This document shows positions 1-6,152 of a stretch of DNA of 6,370 nucleotides, one piece after another. The DNA is from JAUZQZ01 sp036985955 (lineage in GTDB: Bacteria > Pseudomonadota > Zetaproteobacteria > Mariprofundales > Mariprofundaceae). The stretch spans positions 1-6,370 of the forward strand of contig BTQQ01000102.1 in the NCBI GenBank assembly GCA_036985955.1, in the 5' to 3' direction. How positions within the stretch are numbered: the first letter of the stretch is position 1; each line of letters begins with the position of its first letter. The notes below the pieces were generated by a model. It was given only the letters and a program-made list of their open reading frames with translations. It was not told where the DNA came from and searched no databases. The translations under genes and the position numbers were made by a program.

Positions 1-1395
1 CCGATACGCGCGTTTCTGTTGTGCATCAGTCAGTTCGCTAAACGGTTCGTTATGGGCATCCGGTGTCCGCTTGCGATGGTAGCGCACCACGATGGCAACC
101 AGCTTCTTTTCACTTGAGCTTAAACCCACCATGGGGGATGCATTGATCAGATAAAAGGCGTGACGATGGTGTTTATTGGGGCGCACGGTGATACCAATCT
201 CATGCACAATGGCCGAAACTTGTAGTAACAGCAGATCGCGGGCATCTAACTGATGGATGTCCGCAAGTTGGGAAAATAATTTGCGGGCAAGAATACGTAC
301 ATGGCGGGCGTGAGAAACATCGACATGGTACTTTCGCGCCATGCTTCTTGCCCATGCTATGGCCTGATGCGCCAGTGCTTTGCCGTCGGTGTTCTGTCCC
401 TGCAGCAAATCAAGCAGCACACCATCAGCCAGACCTGTGGATGGAACCAGCAACGTTGCAGGACGCGCCAGTTTCACAATGGATTTTAATATAATTGCAG
501 CCGGAATGATGACATCCGCCCGGTCCGGCCGCAGTCCAAGCCGGTCGATGCGATTCTCATAGCTCATGGATTGCAGGTGTTTGACCAGTTTCCTGATATC
601 CTTGTAACTCAACCGATTGTTTGAATCGTTGCCAAGGAGTGAAACGCCCAGTTCCCCCAGAGCTTCGATGTTTCCACCGGTACCAATGCAAAGATCAATG
701 CGCATTCCGCCCATTTCTTCGCGTACTTTCTGTTGCATGGAAGCAATGTATTCATTCATGATCTTAGGCTTTTCCGTGCCCCCGGATGTATCCCGGAACA
801 GTTCCAGCAGACGCACCGTGCCCATCCTGAAACTTTCCAGGGCAACAATATCACCATGTTTCGCCAAGGTGATTTCCACGCTGCCACCGCCAATATCAAT
901 CAACAGTGTTCTCATTTTGTCCATATCGGGAACACGATGATGCACGGAGAGGTGAATCAGCCGCGCCTCTTCCTCACCGGAAATAACTTCTATTTCGATA
1001 TCTGTTTTTTCTTTGATGTGGTGGATGAGGTCGTCCGCATTGGCGCTGTCACGCAGGGCGCTGGTTCCTACGGCGCGAATCGTTTGTACGGGATGGAGAT
1101 CAATGATGGAACGGAAGGTTTCAAACGCCTGCAATGCCTTTTCCATGGTTTCTTCGGAAAGCCGGCCCCGAGTGAAGGCATCATGCCCAAGACGTACGGC
1201 TTCCCGCTGGTAATGGATGGTTTTCAGACCGTCATGTGCATCCGGACCTGCGATGTGCAGACGCATGGCATTGGAACCAATGTCGATGGCCGCGGCAAGG
1301 ATTTGCCCGGAGGAAGGCGTGTCAGTCGTCGTCGTCCCCTTCCAGCAGTTCTCTGAGTTGTTCCATGTCGATATGCCGCACCTCATGGCCGACAT
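1..1395 (-). CDS. ppx: Exopolyphosphatase, Ppx/GppA family (3' end cut by window edge)
   Basis: Ppx removes terminal phosphates from polyphosphate in the cytoplasm; the related GppA hydrolyses pppGpp. I read 465 codons without a stop or frameshift to the window edge. Visible in order (start at 1395): phosphate-1 motif DIGSN at residues 38-42, SGEEEAR at 140-146 holding the probable catalytic glutamate, phosphate-2 motif IDIGGGSVE at 166-174, GTGGN at 238-242, then an HD-like C-terminal domain with HEIG at 398-401 and VRYHRK near 437. E. coli Ppx has about 513 residues, so roughly 80 are probably missing. The start is uncertain: the only in-frame ATG codons that keep DIGSN are at 1395 and 1386, both inside phoU. 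A weak GGTGAT lies before 1395. Either start adds 30-40 residues of unfamiliar N-terminus. Position after phoU in a pst cluster favours Ppx over GppA, by inference. Confidence 0.92.
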   Translation of the reverse strand, partial: MSAMRCGISTWNNSENCWKGTTTTDTPSSGQILAAAIDIGSNAMRLHIAGPDAHDGLKTIHYQREAVRLGHDAFTRGRLSEETMEKALQAFETFRSIIDLHPVQTIRAVGTSALRDSANADDLIHHIKEKTDIEIEVISGEEEARLIHLSVHHRVPDMDKMRTLLIDIGGGSVEITLAKHGDIVALESFRMGTVRLLELFRDTSGGTEKPKIMNEYIASMQQKVREEMGGMRIDLCIGTGGNIEALGELGVSLLGNDSNNRLSYKDIRKLVKHLQSMSYENRIDRLGLRPDRADVIIPAAIILKSIVKLARPATLLVPSTGLADGVLLDLLQGQNTDGKALAHQAIAWARSMARKYHVDVSHARHVRILARKLFSQLADIHQLDARDLLLLQVSAIVHEIGITVRPNKHHRHAFYLINASPMVGLSSSEKKLVAIVVRYHRKRTPDAHNEPFSELTDAQQKRAYR

Positions 1396-2026
1396 CGGTA
1401 TAAATCACCATTTCAGCGATATTGGTAATATGATCGCCGATACGCTCCAGTATCTTGGCGACATTGATGAGCGCCATGCATTGGGTGATTTTGGTGGGTT
1501 TTTCCACCATGACCGTCAGCATCACACGCTGGGTATTGGCAAAGGCCTCGTTGATCAGGTGATCGCGTTCAATGATGGTCTGCGCTTCTAATGCGCTACG
1601 TTCCAGATAGGCACGCCGGACATTTTTCAACTGGTCGAGAACCAGATCCTGCATCACGGGAATAGAAGCCAGATTCTTCGGCGTAGCGCCTTCGATATTC
1701 AGCACGTTATCCGCGATATTAGCGGCCATATCGCTCATGCGCTCCAGGTCAGTGACAATCTTGGTAGCAGCAAACACAAAGCGCAGGTCCGATGCGGCGG
1801 GCTGATGGTGTACGATGAGATTACGGGCGGCTTCATCGCTCTGAACTTCGAGTGCGTTGGCGGCTTCATCATGCTTGATGACGGTTTTTGCCAGTTCCGT
1901 ATCACCTTCAATCAGCGCCCGTAGGGCCTGCTTGATATTCTTGCGCACAATCTTGAACATCGATTTAATCAGATTGTTGAGCTCATCCAGTTCAGTATCA
2001 AATCGTTTCAATGTATGTTCGGGCAT
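1322..2026 (-). CDS. phoU: Phosphate-signalling regulator PhoU
   Basis: PhoU is a cytoplasmic, mostly helical metal-binding protein that links the Pst transporter to the PhoR/PhoB two-component system and restrains the Pho response when phosphate is plentiful. The product is 234 residues (E. coli about 241) with the family's two similar three-helix halves. Each half carries an ExxxD metal-site motif: LERMSD with E95/D99 and LERIGD with E194/D198. The N-terminus MPEHTLKRFDTEL is typical. I chose ATG at 2026 because AAGGAG lies six bases upstream (minus strand) and it leaves a 31-base gap after pstB; a longer open frame back to 2131 would overlap pstB and adds atypical sequence. The protein ends in four aspartates encoded by four GAC repeats. 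Its last 74 bases also encode the proposed N-terminus of ppx, suggesting coupled translation. Confidence 0.97.
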   Translation of the reverse strand: MPEHTLKRFDTELDELNNLIKSMFKIVRKNIKQALRALIEGDTELAKTVIKHDEAANALEVQSDEAARNLIVHHQPAASDLRFVFAATKIVTDLERMSDMAANIADNVLNIEGATPKNLASIPVMQDLVLDQLKNVRRAYLERSALEAQTIIERDHLINEAFANTQRVMLTVMVEKPTKITQCMALINVAKILERIGDHITNIAEMVIYTDVGHEVRHIDMEQLRELLEGDDDD

Positions 2027-2057
2027 GTTTGCTCCTTGAGTCTTGCTGCTAAAGTGA

Positions 2058-2912
2058 TTAGCCAAAGCGACCGGTAATATAGTCTTCGGTTTGCTGTTTG
2101 GCTGGAGCGGTGAACAGTGTATTGGTTTCACCGAACTCGATTAGTTTCCCCAGATAGAAGAACGCAGTGAAATCGGATACGCGTGCCGCCTGCTGCATGT
2201 TGTGGGTGACGATGACAATGGTGAATTTTTGTTTGAGTTCGTCAATCAGTTCCTCGATCTTGGATGTGGCAATGGGGTCGAGCGCCGAGCACGGTTCATC
2301 CATCAGAATAACTTCCGGTTCAATGGCAAGCGCACGGGCGATGCACAGGCGTTGCTGCTGACCGCCGGAAAGCGCCGTACCGGGCTGGGCCAGCATATCC
2401 TTTACTTCATCCCAGAGGGCTGCGTCGCGTAATGCCTTCTCGACTCTACCCTCTATTTTGCTTCTGCTCATATTGGCATGTAGTTTCAGACCATAAGCAA
2501 TGTTGTCCGATATCGACATCGGGAAGGGCGTTGGCTTCTGAAAGATCATGCCCACTTTGTGCCTGAGTTCCAGCGCCGGTACTTTGGGGTCAATGATATT
2601 GACGCCATCCATCAGGATTTCGCCTTCGGCGCGGTGGCCTTTGTAGAGATCGAACATGCGGTTGTAGGTGCGGATGTGGGTGGATTTACCGCAACCGGAC
2701 GGCCCGATGAATGCCGTTACCCTGTTTCTGGCAATATCCAGCGTGTTGCCGAACAGCACCTGTTTATTGTCATAATAGAAATCAAGATTGCGTACGGACA
2801 GTTTGATTTCATCGTTCTGGATTTCATCATCCTGAACCACTTTTTCGGGCGTATTTCCTGGGATGGGGGGCACGGATAGGGCGTCCTGTCCTGCGGGGGT
2901 TTCCGGGGTCAA
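2058..2912 (-). CDS. pstB: Phosphate ABC transporter ATP-binding protein PstB
   Basis: PstB is the ATPase that powers phosphate import through PstC-PstA on the cytoplasmic side of the inner membrane. With a TTG start at 2912 it has 284 residues (E. coli 257). All ABC motifs are present: Walker A GPSGCGKST at 70-78, Q-loop Q125 in MIFQKPTPFPMS, signature LSGGQQQR at 181-188, Walker B VILMDEP at 201-207, D-loop SALD at 209-212, and H-loop H237 in VTHN. TTG is preferred because AAGGAG sits six bases upstream and the codon overlaps the pstA stop (TTGA), a usual coupled junction. The in-frame ATG at 2996 lies inside pstA and has less to recommend it. The first 35 or so residues are a proline-rich then acidic extension (ending DDEIQNDEIK) ahead of the conserved domain, partly made of a 15-base-period duplication. 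His79 follows Walker A where a hydrophobic residue is common. Confidence 0.96.
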   Translation of the reverse strand: MTPETPAGQDALSVPPIPGNTPEKVVQDDEIQNDEIKLSVRNLDFYYDNKQVLFGNTLDIARNRVTAFIGPSGCGKSTHIRTYNRMFDLYKGHRAEGEILMDGVNIIDPKVPALELRHKVGMIFQKPTPFPMSISDNIAYGLKLHANMSRSKIEGRVEKALRDAALWDEVKDMLAQPGTALSGGQQQRLCIARALAIEPEVILMDEPCSALDPIATSKIEELIDELKQKFTIVIVTHNMQQAARVSDFTAFFYLGKLIEFGETNTLFTAPAKQQTEDYITGRFG

Positions 2913-3751
2913 TGCCTGCTCCTTTTGTGCAGCATAAGCCGCGTGAAAATAGTGATGGCCAGCACGGCCATGGTAATCAGGAATGCCGCGCCCCATGCAA
3001 GCTGCTGCCAGTCATCATAGGGACTCATGGCGTAGTTGAACAACGTAACCGTGAGATTTCCTATCGGTTCATTCATGCTTTCCATCCAGTAGGGGCTGTT
3101 CATGGCTGTAAACAGCAAAGGCGCAGTTTCACCGGCAACGCGCGCCACGGCCAGCATAATGCCGGTCATCATGCCGGCGGCGGCAGCCCGATAAATCACA
3201 TACGGCATAATCTTCCAGTAGGGCGAACCCAGTGCCAGTGCGGCCTCGCGCAATTCATGCGGTACCAGCTTGAGCATTTCCTCCGTGGTGCGCGAAACCA
3301 CCGGTAACATGATGATGGCCAGTGATACAGCACCCGCCCAACCGGAAAAATGTCCCATGGGCCGAACCATAACAAGATAGACAAATACGCCGATAACGAT
3401 GGACGGGGCGGAAACCAGGATGTCCGACAGATAGCGCACAATATGTCCCAGAGTATTGTCACGTCCGAATTCGGATAGCCAAGTTCCGGCCATCACGCCA
3501 AAGGGGACGGACATCAATGTAGCCGCTACCGTTAACAAAAAGGTACCGACAATGTCGTTGGCGAGGCCTCCACCTTCCATGCCGGGCGGAGCGGGAAGTT
3601 GGGTGAAAAAATCCCAATTGATGGCGGAAATACCCCGAATGGCAACATCACCGAGAATCCATGTGAGCATGATCAGCCCGATTACCGCCGCCATGCCGGA
3701 TACGGTCAGGACGATGCGGTTGGTTAGTATCCGGCGGTTCCGTCGTATCAT
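2909..3751 (-). CDS. pstA: Phosphate ABC transporter permease PstA
   Basis: PstA forms the phosphate channel in the inner membrane with PstC. The product is 280 residues (E. coli about 296). A basic N-terminus (MIRRNRRILTNR) precedes hydrophobic segments at about 14-34, 67-90, 105-129, 136-152, 193-215 and 250-272, fitting six membrane spans. The cytoplasmic EAA coupling loop is at about 168-180 (LREAALALGSPYW), and the conserved segments SAPSIVIGVFVY (114-125) and ARVAGETAPLL (203-213) are present. ATG at 3751 is chosen because AGGAGGG lies eight bases upstream and the conserved N-terminus begins there. The frame stays open back to an ATG at 3862, but that stretch lies within the intergenic palindrome and has no ribosome site. 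Its own ribosome site is also within that palindrome. The stop overlaps the pstB start. Confidence 0.96.
   Translation of the reverse strand: MIRRNRRILTNRIVLTVSGMAAVIGLIMLTWILGDVAIRGISAINWDFFTQLPAPPGMEGGGLANDIVGTFLLTVAATLMSVPFGVMAGTWLSEFGRDNTLGHIVRYLSDILVSAPSIVIGVFVYLVMVRPMGHFSGWAGAVSLAIIMLPVVSRTTEEMLKLVPHELREAALALGSPYWKIMPYVIYRAAAAGMMTGIMLAVARVAGETAPLLFTAMNSPYWMESMNEPIGNLTVTLFNYAMSPYDDWQQLAWGAAFLITMAVLAITIFTRLMLHKRSRH
2919..2924 (-). promoter_or_regulatory. Shine-Dalgarno deciding the TTG start of pstB
   Basis: On the minus strand AAGGAG lies inside the last codons of pstA, six bases before TTG at 2912-2910. The TTG shares bases with the pstA TGA stop (2911-2909), so a ribosome terminating on pstA is placed to restart on pstB. 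No ATG or GTG has comparable spacing. Confidence 0.75.
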
Positions 3752-3894
3752 TGTAACCACCCTCCTGCCCCGTCTTTTGTTCCATGGCGGCGTTGCTGCG
3801 ATGCTCGAATCCTCACATATAGACGCATATGCTCCGGTTCTGTGCTTCTCGTGCCGTGCCATGAAACAAAATCCAGAGCATTTGAGCGATTACA
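3752..3894. repeat. 143-bp imperfect palindrome filling the pstC-pstA gap
   Basis: Four separate arm pairs share one centre near 3823: 3752-3762 with 3884-3894 (8 Watson-Crick plus 3 G-U pairs in the minus-strand RNA), 3766-3772 with 3874-3880 (5 plus 2 G-U), 3775-3788 with 3858-3871 (13 plus 1 G-U), and 3816-3820 with 3827-3831 (5, six-base loop). A further short match pairs 3807-3809 with 3838-3840. The regions between are internal loops. The outer ends read TGTAACCACCC and TGTAATCGCTC, 8 of 11 identical. The element begins directly next to the pstA ATG and ends two bases from the pstC stop. I saw no target-site duplication and no protein within it. It resembles a non-autonomous MITE or REP-type intergenic repeat, or a structured leader; copy number elsewhere in the genome is unknown. 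Confidence 0.75.
3760..3766 (-). promoter_or_regulatory. Ribosome-binding site of pstA, inside a hairpin
   Basis: On the minus strand AGGAGGG lies eight bases before the pstA ATG and fixes the start at 3751. Part of it (3760-3762) pairs with 3884-3886 in the basal stem of the 3752-3894 palindrome; 3763-3765 would lie in an internal loop and 3766 begins the next stem. Access by ribosomes may therefore depend on how the leader folds; that is inference. Confidence 0.7.
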
Positions 3895-3896
3895 TG

Positions 3897-4823
3897 TCAT
3901 TGGCCTCCTCCCGGATTACCCCTTCTCAACCACAGTTGCGCCAGTCCGAGAACAATGAAGGTAATCAGAAACAGCACCAGCCCCAGTTCAACCAGCGAAG
4001 AGAGATACACATCGCTGTCCGCTTCGGTAAATTCATTGGCCAGCGTAGAGGCAATGGAGTTGCCGGGCGCGAACAGTGACCATGACAGGTGGTAGGCGTT
4101 GCCGATGACAAAGGTGATCGCCATGGTTTCTCCCAACGCACGGCCCATGCCCAGAAAGACCGCACCGGCGATGCCCTTCTTGCCGTATGGAATCATCACA
4201 TCGCGCACGACCTCCCATGTGGTACAGCCCATGCCATAGGCGGCTTCCTTGAGGTTCTGCGGTACCATCAGAAAGACATCGCGTGTGACCGCCGCGATAA
4301 AAGGAAGAATCATCAGTGCCAGCACCAGACCGGCGGTGAGCATGCCGATGCCCATGGGAGCGCCGGTAAAGAAGGGAAGAAATCCGAAATGTGTGGCAAG
4401 CCACGGCTGCACATGGTCGGCCATGATGGGTGAGAGCACGAACAGCCCCCACATGCCATAGACGATGCTGGGGATGGCGGCGAGCAGTTCGATGGCCACG
4501 CCGAACGGCGCCTTCATCCAGGCTGGTGCAAGCTCCGCCAGAAACAGTGCCACACCGATACTGAGCGGCACTGCAATCAGCATGGCCAGAAAGGTCGAAA
4601 TTAGCGTTCCACCAATCGGAATCAGTGCGCCGAAATCATCCTTGACCGGATTCCATGCGCTGCTGGTGAGAAAGGAGAAACCAAATTTATGAATAGATGG
4701 CAGGGATTCGTGCCAGAGGTTGGCCACGATGGCGGCAAACAGCACCAGGATGCCGAGTGCGAAGAAGAGGGTGACCCCTTTGAATGCGGTGTCGCCCCAA
4801 GCCTTGTTTCTTACCGTGTTCAT
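3897..4823 (-). CDS. pstC: Phosphate ABC transporter permease PstC
   Basis: PstC is the second channel subunit of the Pst importer in the inner membrane. The product is 308 residues (E. coli about 319). Hydrophobic segments lie at about 15-36, 66-96, 108-132, 157-179, 217-240 and 280-300. Family landmarks are visible: LAAIPSIVYGMWG at 114-126, the cytoplasmic EAA loop LKEAAYGMGCTTWEV at about 191-205, and GMGRALGETMA at 225-235 with the conserved Arg and Glu. ATG at 4823 gives the expected N-terminus. Its ribosome site is modest: GGGGAG ends 12 bases upstream, longer than usual. A TTG at 4865 in the same frame would add 14 residues but has no better site. It is separated from pstS by a terminator and an operator-like block, and from pstA by the palindrome, so its expression may be set apart from both neighbours. 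Confidence 0.96.
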   Translation of the reverse strand: MNTVRNKAWGDTAFKGVTLFFALGILVLFAAIVANLWHESLPSIHKFGFSFLTSSAWNPVKDDFGALIPIGGTLISTFLAMLIAVPLSIGVALFLAELAPAWMKAPFGVAIELLAAIPSIVYGMWGLFVLSPIMADHVQPWLATHFGFLPFFTGAPMGIGMLTAGLVLALMILPFIAAVTRDVFLMVPQNLKEAAYGMGCTTWEVVRDVMIPYGKKGIAGAVFLGMGRALGETMAITFVIGNAYHLSWSLFAPGNSIASTLANEFTEADSDVYLSSLVELGLVLFLITFIVLGLAQLWLRRGNPGGGQ

Positions 4824-4853
4824 ACTGTAGCGACACTCCCCGTCATTGATTGG

Positions 4854-4894
4854 CTGCCTGTGCAATACTTACTGTAAGTCTGCCAGCGTGCAAT
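4854..4894. promoter_or_regulatory. Operator-like block: direct repeats flanking a 13-bp palindrome
   Basis: On the minus strand, ATTGCAC followed by GGCAG occurs at 4894-4880 (3-base spacer) and again at 4866-4854 (1-base spacer). Between them at 4867-4879 is a perfect palindrome, ACTTAC, one base, GTAAGT. The block lies between the pstS terminator and pstC, about 31-71 bases before the pstC ATG, where a secondary promoter or operator would sit. It does not match the 11-base repeat of a classical Pho box, and I see no strong sigma-70 promoter next to it. Function is inference. Confidence 0.4.
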
Positions 4895-4905
4895 GGTATT
4901 CAATT

Positions 4906-4938
4906 AAAAAAGGGCCGGGAGTGATGATCCCGGCCCTT
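4906..4938 (-). terminator. Intrinsic terminator after pstS, inside the operon
   Basis: A perfect 11-bp stem pairs 4928-4938 with 4910-4920 around a 7-base loop (4921-4927). The minus-strand RNA reads AAGGGCCGGGA, loop, TCCCGGCCC and then six T (4911-4906). G+C-rich stem plus T-tract is a textbook Rho-independent terminator, starting 71 bases past the pstS stop. Partial termination here would leave pstS mRNA in excess over pstCAB-phoU-ppx, consistent with the binding protein being needed in excess of the membrane complex. Confidence 0.88.
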
Positions 4939-4961
4939 CCTGATGCGGTCCTTCCTGATGC
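4932..4961 (-). repeat. Two-copy 15-bp tandem duplication running into the terminator stem
   Basis: On the minus strand GCATCAGGAAGGACC (4961-4947) is followed at once by GCATCAGGAAGGGCC (4946-4932), 14 of 15 identical. The second copy supplies AAGGGCC of the 5' terminator arm; the first carries the near-match AAGGACC. Confidence 0.8.
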
Positions 4962-5009
4962 AGTACAATATCAGAGGAGATTTGGTTTAGTCAGTAGCTC
5001 CGCAATAGC

Positions 5010-6056
5010 TTATTTCCAGATAGTATTTCCCGAACGATCACGCAGCACCTTGCTCCATGTGGCGCGCACCATCCTGGCCACGGCTTCCGGCATGGGCACA
5101 TAGTCCAGTTTCTCGGCAGCCTTGCCACCATTGTTATAGCTCCAGTTGAAGAACTTCAGGACTTCTTTGGCCTGGGCCGGGTTGGCCTGAGTCTTGTACA
5201 TCAGAATGAAGGAAGCGCCGGTAATCGGCCATGAATTCGCGCCAGGCTGATTGGTTAGCACCATGTAGTAGCCCTTGGCATGCTCCCAATCCGCGCCTGC
5301 GGCTGCTGCCTGAAAGTTGGCGGACGTCGGCGCAACGAAATTACCATTTTGATTCTGAAGCAGGACGCTGGTCATGTGGTTTTGCAGCGCATAGGCATAT
5401 TCGACATAGCCGATGGAACCATTCACCTTGGTTACGAAGGCAGCCACACCCTGATTACCCTTGCCACCGAGACCGGTTGGCCATGACACGGCCTTGGCAT
5501 TGCCCAGTTTTTCAGCCCACTCACTGCTGACCTTGGTCAAATAGTTGGTGAATATCCATGTGGTGCCGGAACCGTCGGCACGGTGTACGACGCTGATGTC
5601 CTGATGCGGCAGGGAAAGCCCCTTGTTGTTGGCCGCGATGCGCGCATCATCCCATTTGGTAATCTTGCCCATATAGATATCGGCCAGATTACGCCCCGTC
5701 AATTTCAACTGACCGGCCTTGACGCCTTTGATATGCACGACCGGTACGACACCACCCATGATCATCGGGTACTGCATCAGGCCGAACTTATCCAGGTCGG
5801 CAGCTTTCAGTGGCGCATCGGAAGCGCCGAAGTCCACTGTTTTCGCCTTGATCTGTTTGATGCCACCGCCGGAACCGATGGCCTGATAGTTCAGCTTCAC
5901 GCCGGTTTCCTTGTTGTAGGTATAGGCCCAGTTGGAATAAACGGGGAAGGGGAATGTCGCCCCCGCGCCGTTAATCGTGGCTGCAGCCTGGGCGGCAGGT
6001 GCGGCGCTCATGGCGCCAACCGCGATCAGTGCTGCTGCAAAAATCATCTTTTTCAT
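5010..6056 (-). CDS. pstS: Periplasmic phosphate-binding protein PstS
   Basis: PstS binds inorganic phosphate in the periplasm and delivers it to PstC-PstA. The product is 348 residues, normal for the family. A Sec signal peptide is clear: MKKM, hydrophobic core at 5-18, and AxA cleavage after AQA at residue 24, leaving ATINGAGATFPFPVY as the mature start; there is no lipobox cysteine. Phosphate-pocket motifs are intact: GAGATFPFP (29-37), AIGSGGG with S61 (58-64), DFGASD with D79 (74-79), and RADGSGTT with R158, S162, G163 and T164 (158-165). ATG at 6056 is supported by AAGGAG seven bases upstream (6064-6069). An intrinsic terminator follows. Upstream is a phosphate porin gene, with a 96-base gap that may hold its own promoter. 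No truncation is seen. Confidence 0.97.
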   Translation of the reverse strand: MKKMIFAAALIAVGAMSAAPAAQAAATINGAGATFPFPVYSNWAYTYNKETGVKLNYQAIGSGGGIKQIKAKTVDFGASDAPLKAADLDKFGLMQYPMIMGGVVPVVHIKGVKAGQLKLTGRNLADIYMGKITKWDDARIAANNKGLSLPHQDISVVHRADGSGTTWIFTNYLTKVSSEWAEKLGNAKAVSWPTGLGGKGNQGVAAFVTKVNGSIGYVEYAYALQNHMTSVLLQNQNGNFVAPTSANFQAAAAGADWEHAKGYYMVLTNQPGANSWPITGASFILMYKTQANPAQAKEVLKFFNWSYNNGGKAAEKLDYVPMPEAVARMVRATWSKVLRDRSGNTIWK

Positions 6057-6076
6057 GGTTTTTCTCCTTTTTCCTT

Positions 6077-6106
6077 TTTATAAAGACAATGCTCATGTTG
6101 CTTCAA
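6077..6106 (-). promoter_or_regulatory. Possible sigma-70 promoter for pstS (weak)
   Basis: On the minus strand TTGAAG (6106-6101) and TATAAA (6082-6077) are 18 bases apart. A start about seven bases past TATAAA would leave a very short leader that just includes the AAGGAG ribosome site. The -35 match is modest, and the A-rich leader could give TATAAA by chance. No clear Pho box overlaps it. Confidence 0.25.
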
Positions 6107-6110
6107 GCAA
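6098..6110. repeat. 13-bp perfect palindrome upstream of pstS
   Basis: TTGCTT, one base, AAGCAA on the plus strand: six-base arms with a single central base. It overlaps the possible pstS -35 element, so it could be an operator half-site pair; a small hairpin is also possible. No regulator is assigned. Confidence 0.4.
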
Positions 6111-6150
6111 GGGTGGACGGGAAGCATGCGCTTCCCGTCTCCCGTTTTTT
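6111..6150. terminator. Hairpin after the porin gene; T-tract on the plus strand only
   Basis: A perfect 10-bp stem pairs 6116-6125 with 6130-6139 around the loop ATGC, extendable by GGG 6111-6113 with CCC 6141-6143. On the plus strand it is followed by TTTTTT at 6145-6150; on the minus strand, where porin and pstS are encoded, the six A come before the stem and no T-run follows. It begins a few bases after the porin stop. It could stabilise or process porin mRNA, terminate weakly on the minus strand, or stop antisense transcripts coming from the pstS side. Confidence 0.6.
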
Positions 6151-6152
6151 CT

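Noticed and set aside
1316..1345. Programmed +1 frameshift at the phoU stop (TGAC, with GAAGGGG upstream) making a PhoU-Ppx fusion, as in prfB
   Set aside because: The last sense codon GAC would have to re-pair on ACT, which tRNA-Asp cannot do well, and the spacing from GAAGGGG does not match prfB. Reinitiation or an internal start is simpler.
733..1356. Long plus-strand open frame of about 207 codons opposite ppx
   Set aside because: It lies antisense to a fully motif-supported ppx gene, has no recognisable domain or ribosome site, and is best explained as a shadow of minus-strand codon use.
2027..2131. Upstream start for phoU at 2131
   Set aside because: It would overlap pstB by about 74 bases and add 35 atypical residues, whereas ATG at 2026 has AAGGAG at ideal spacing.
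3752..3862. Upstream start for pstA at 3862, adding 37 residues
   Set aside because: No ribosome site before 3862, the added residues are not PstA-like, and the stretch is accounted for by the palindrome; ATG at 3751 has a strong site.
3752..3894. Palindrome as an intrinsic terminator after pstC
   Set aside because: No T-run follows the stem on the minus strand; the sequence after the arms is the pstA ribosome site and start.
3456..4079. Plus-strand open frame opposite pstA, the gap and pstC
   Set aside because: It crosses two well-supported genes and the palindrome, and its translation shows no family features.
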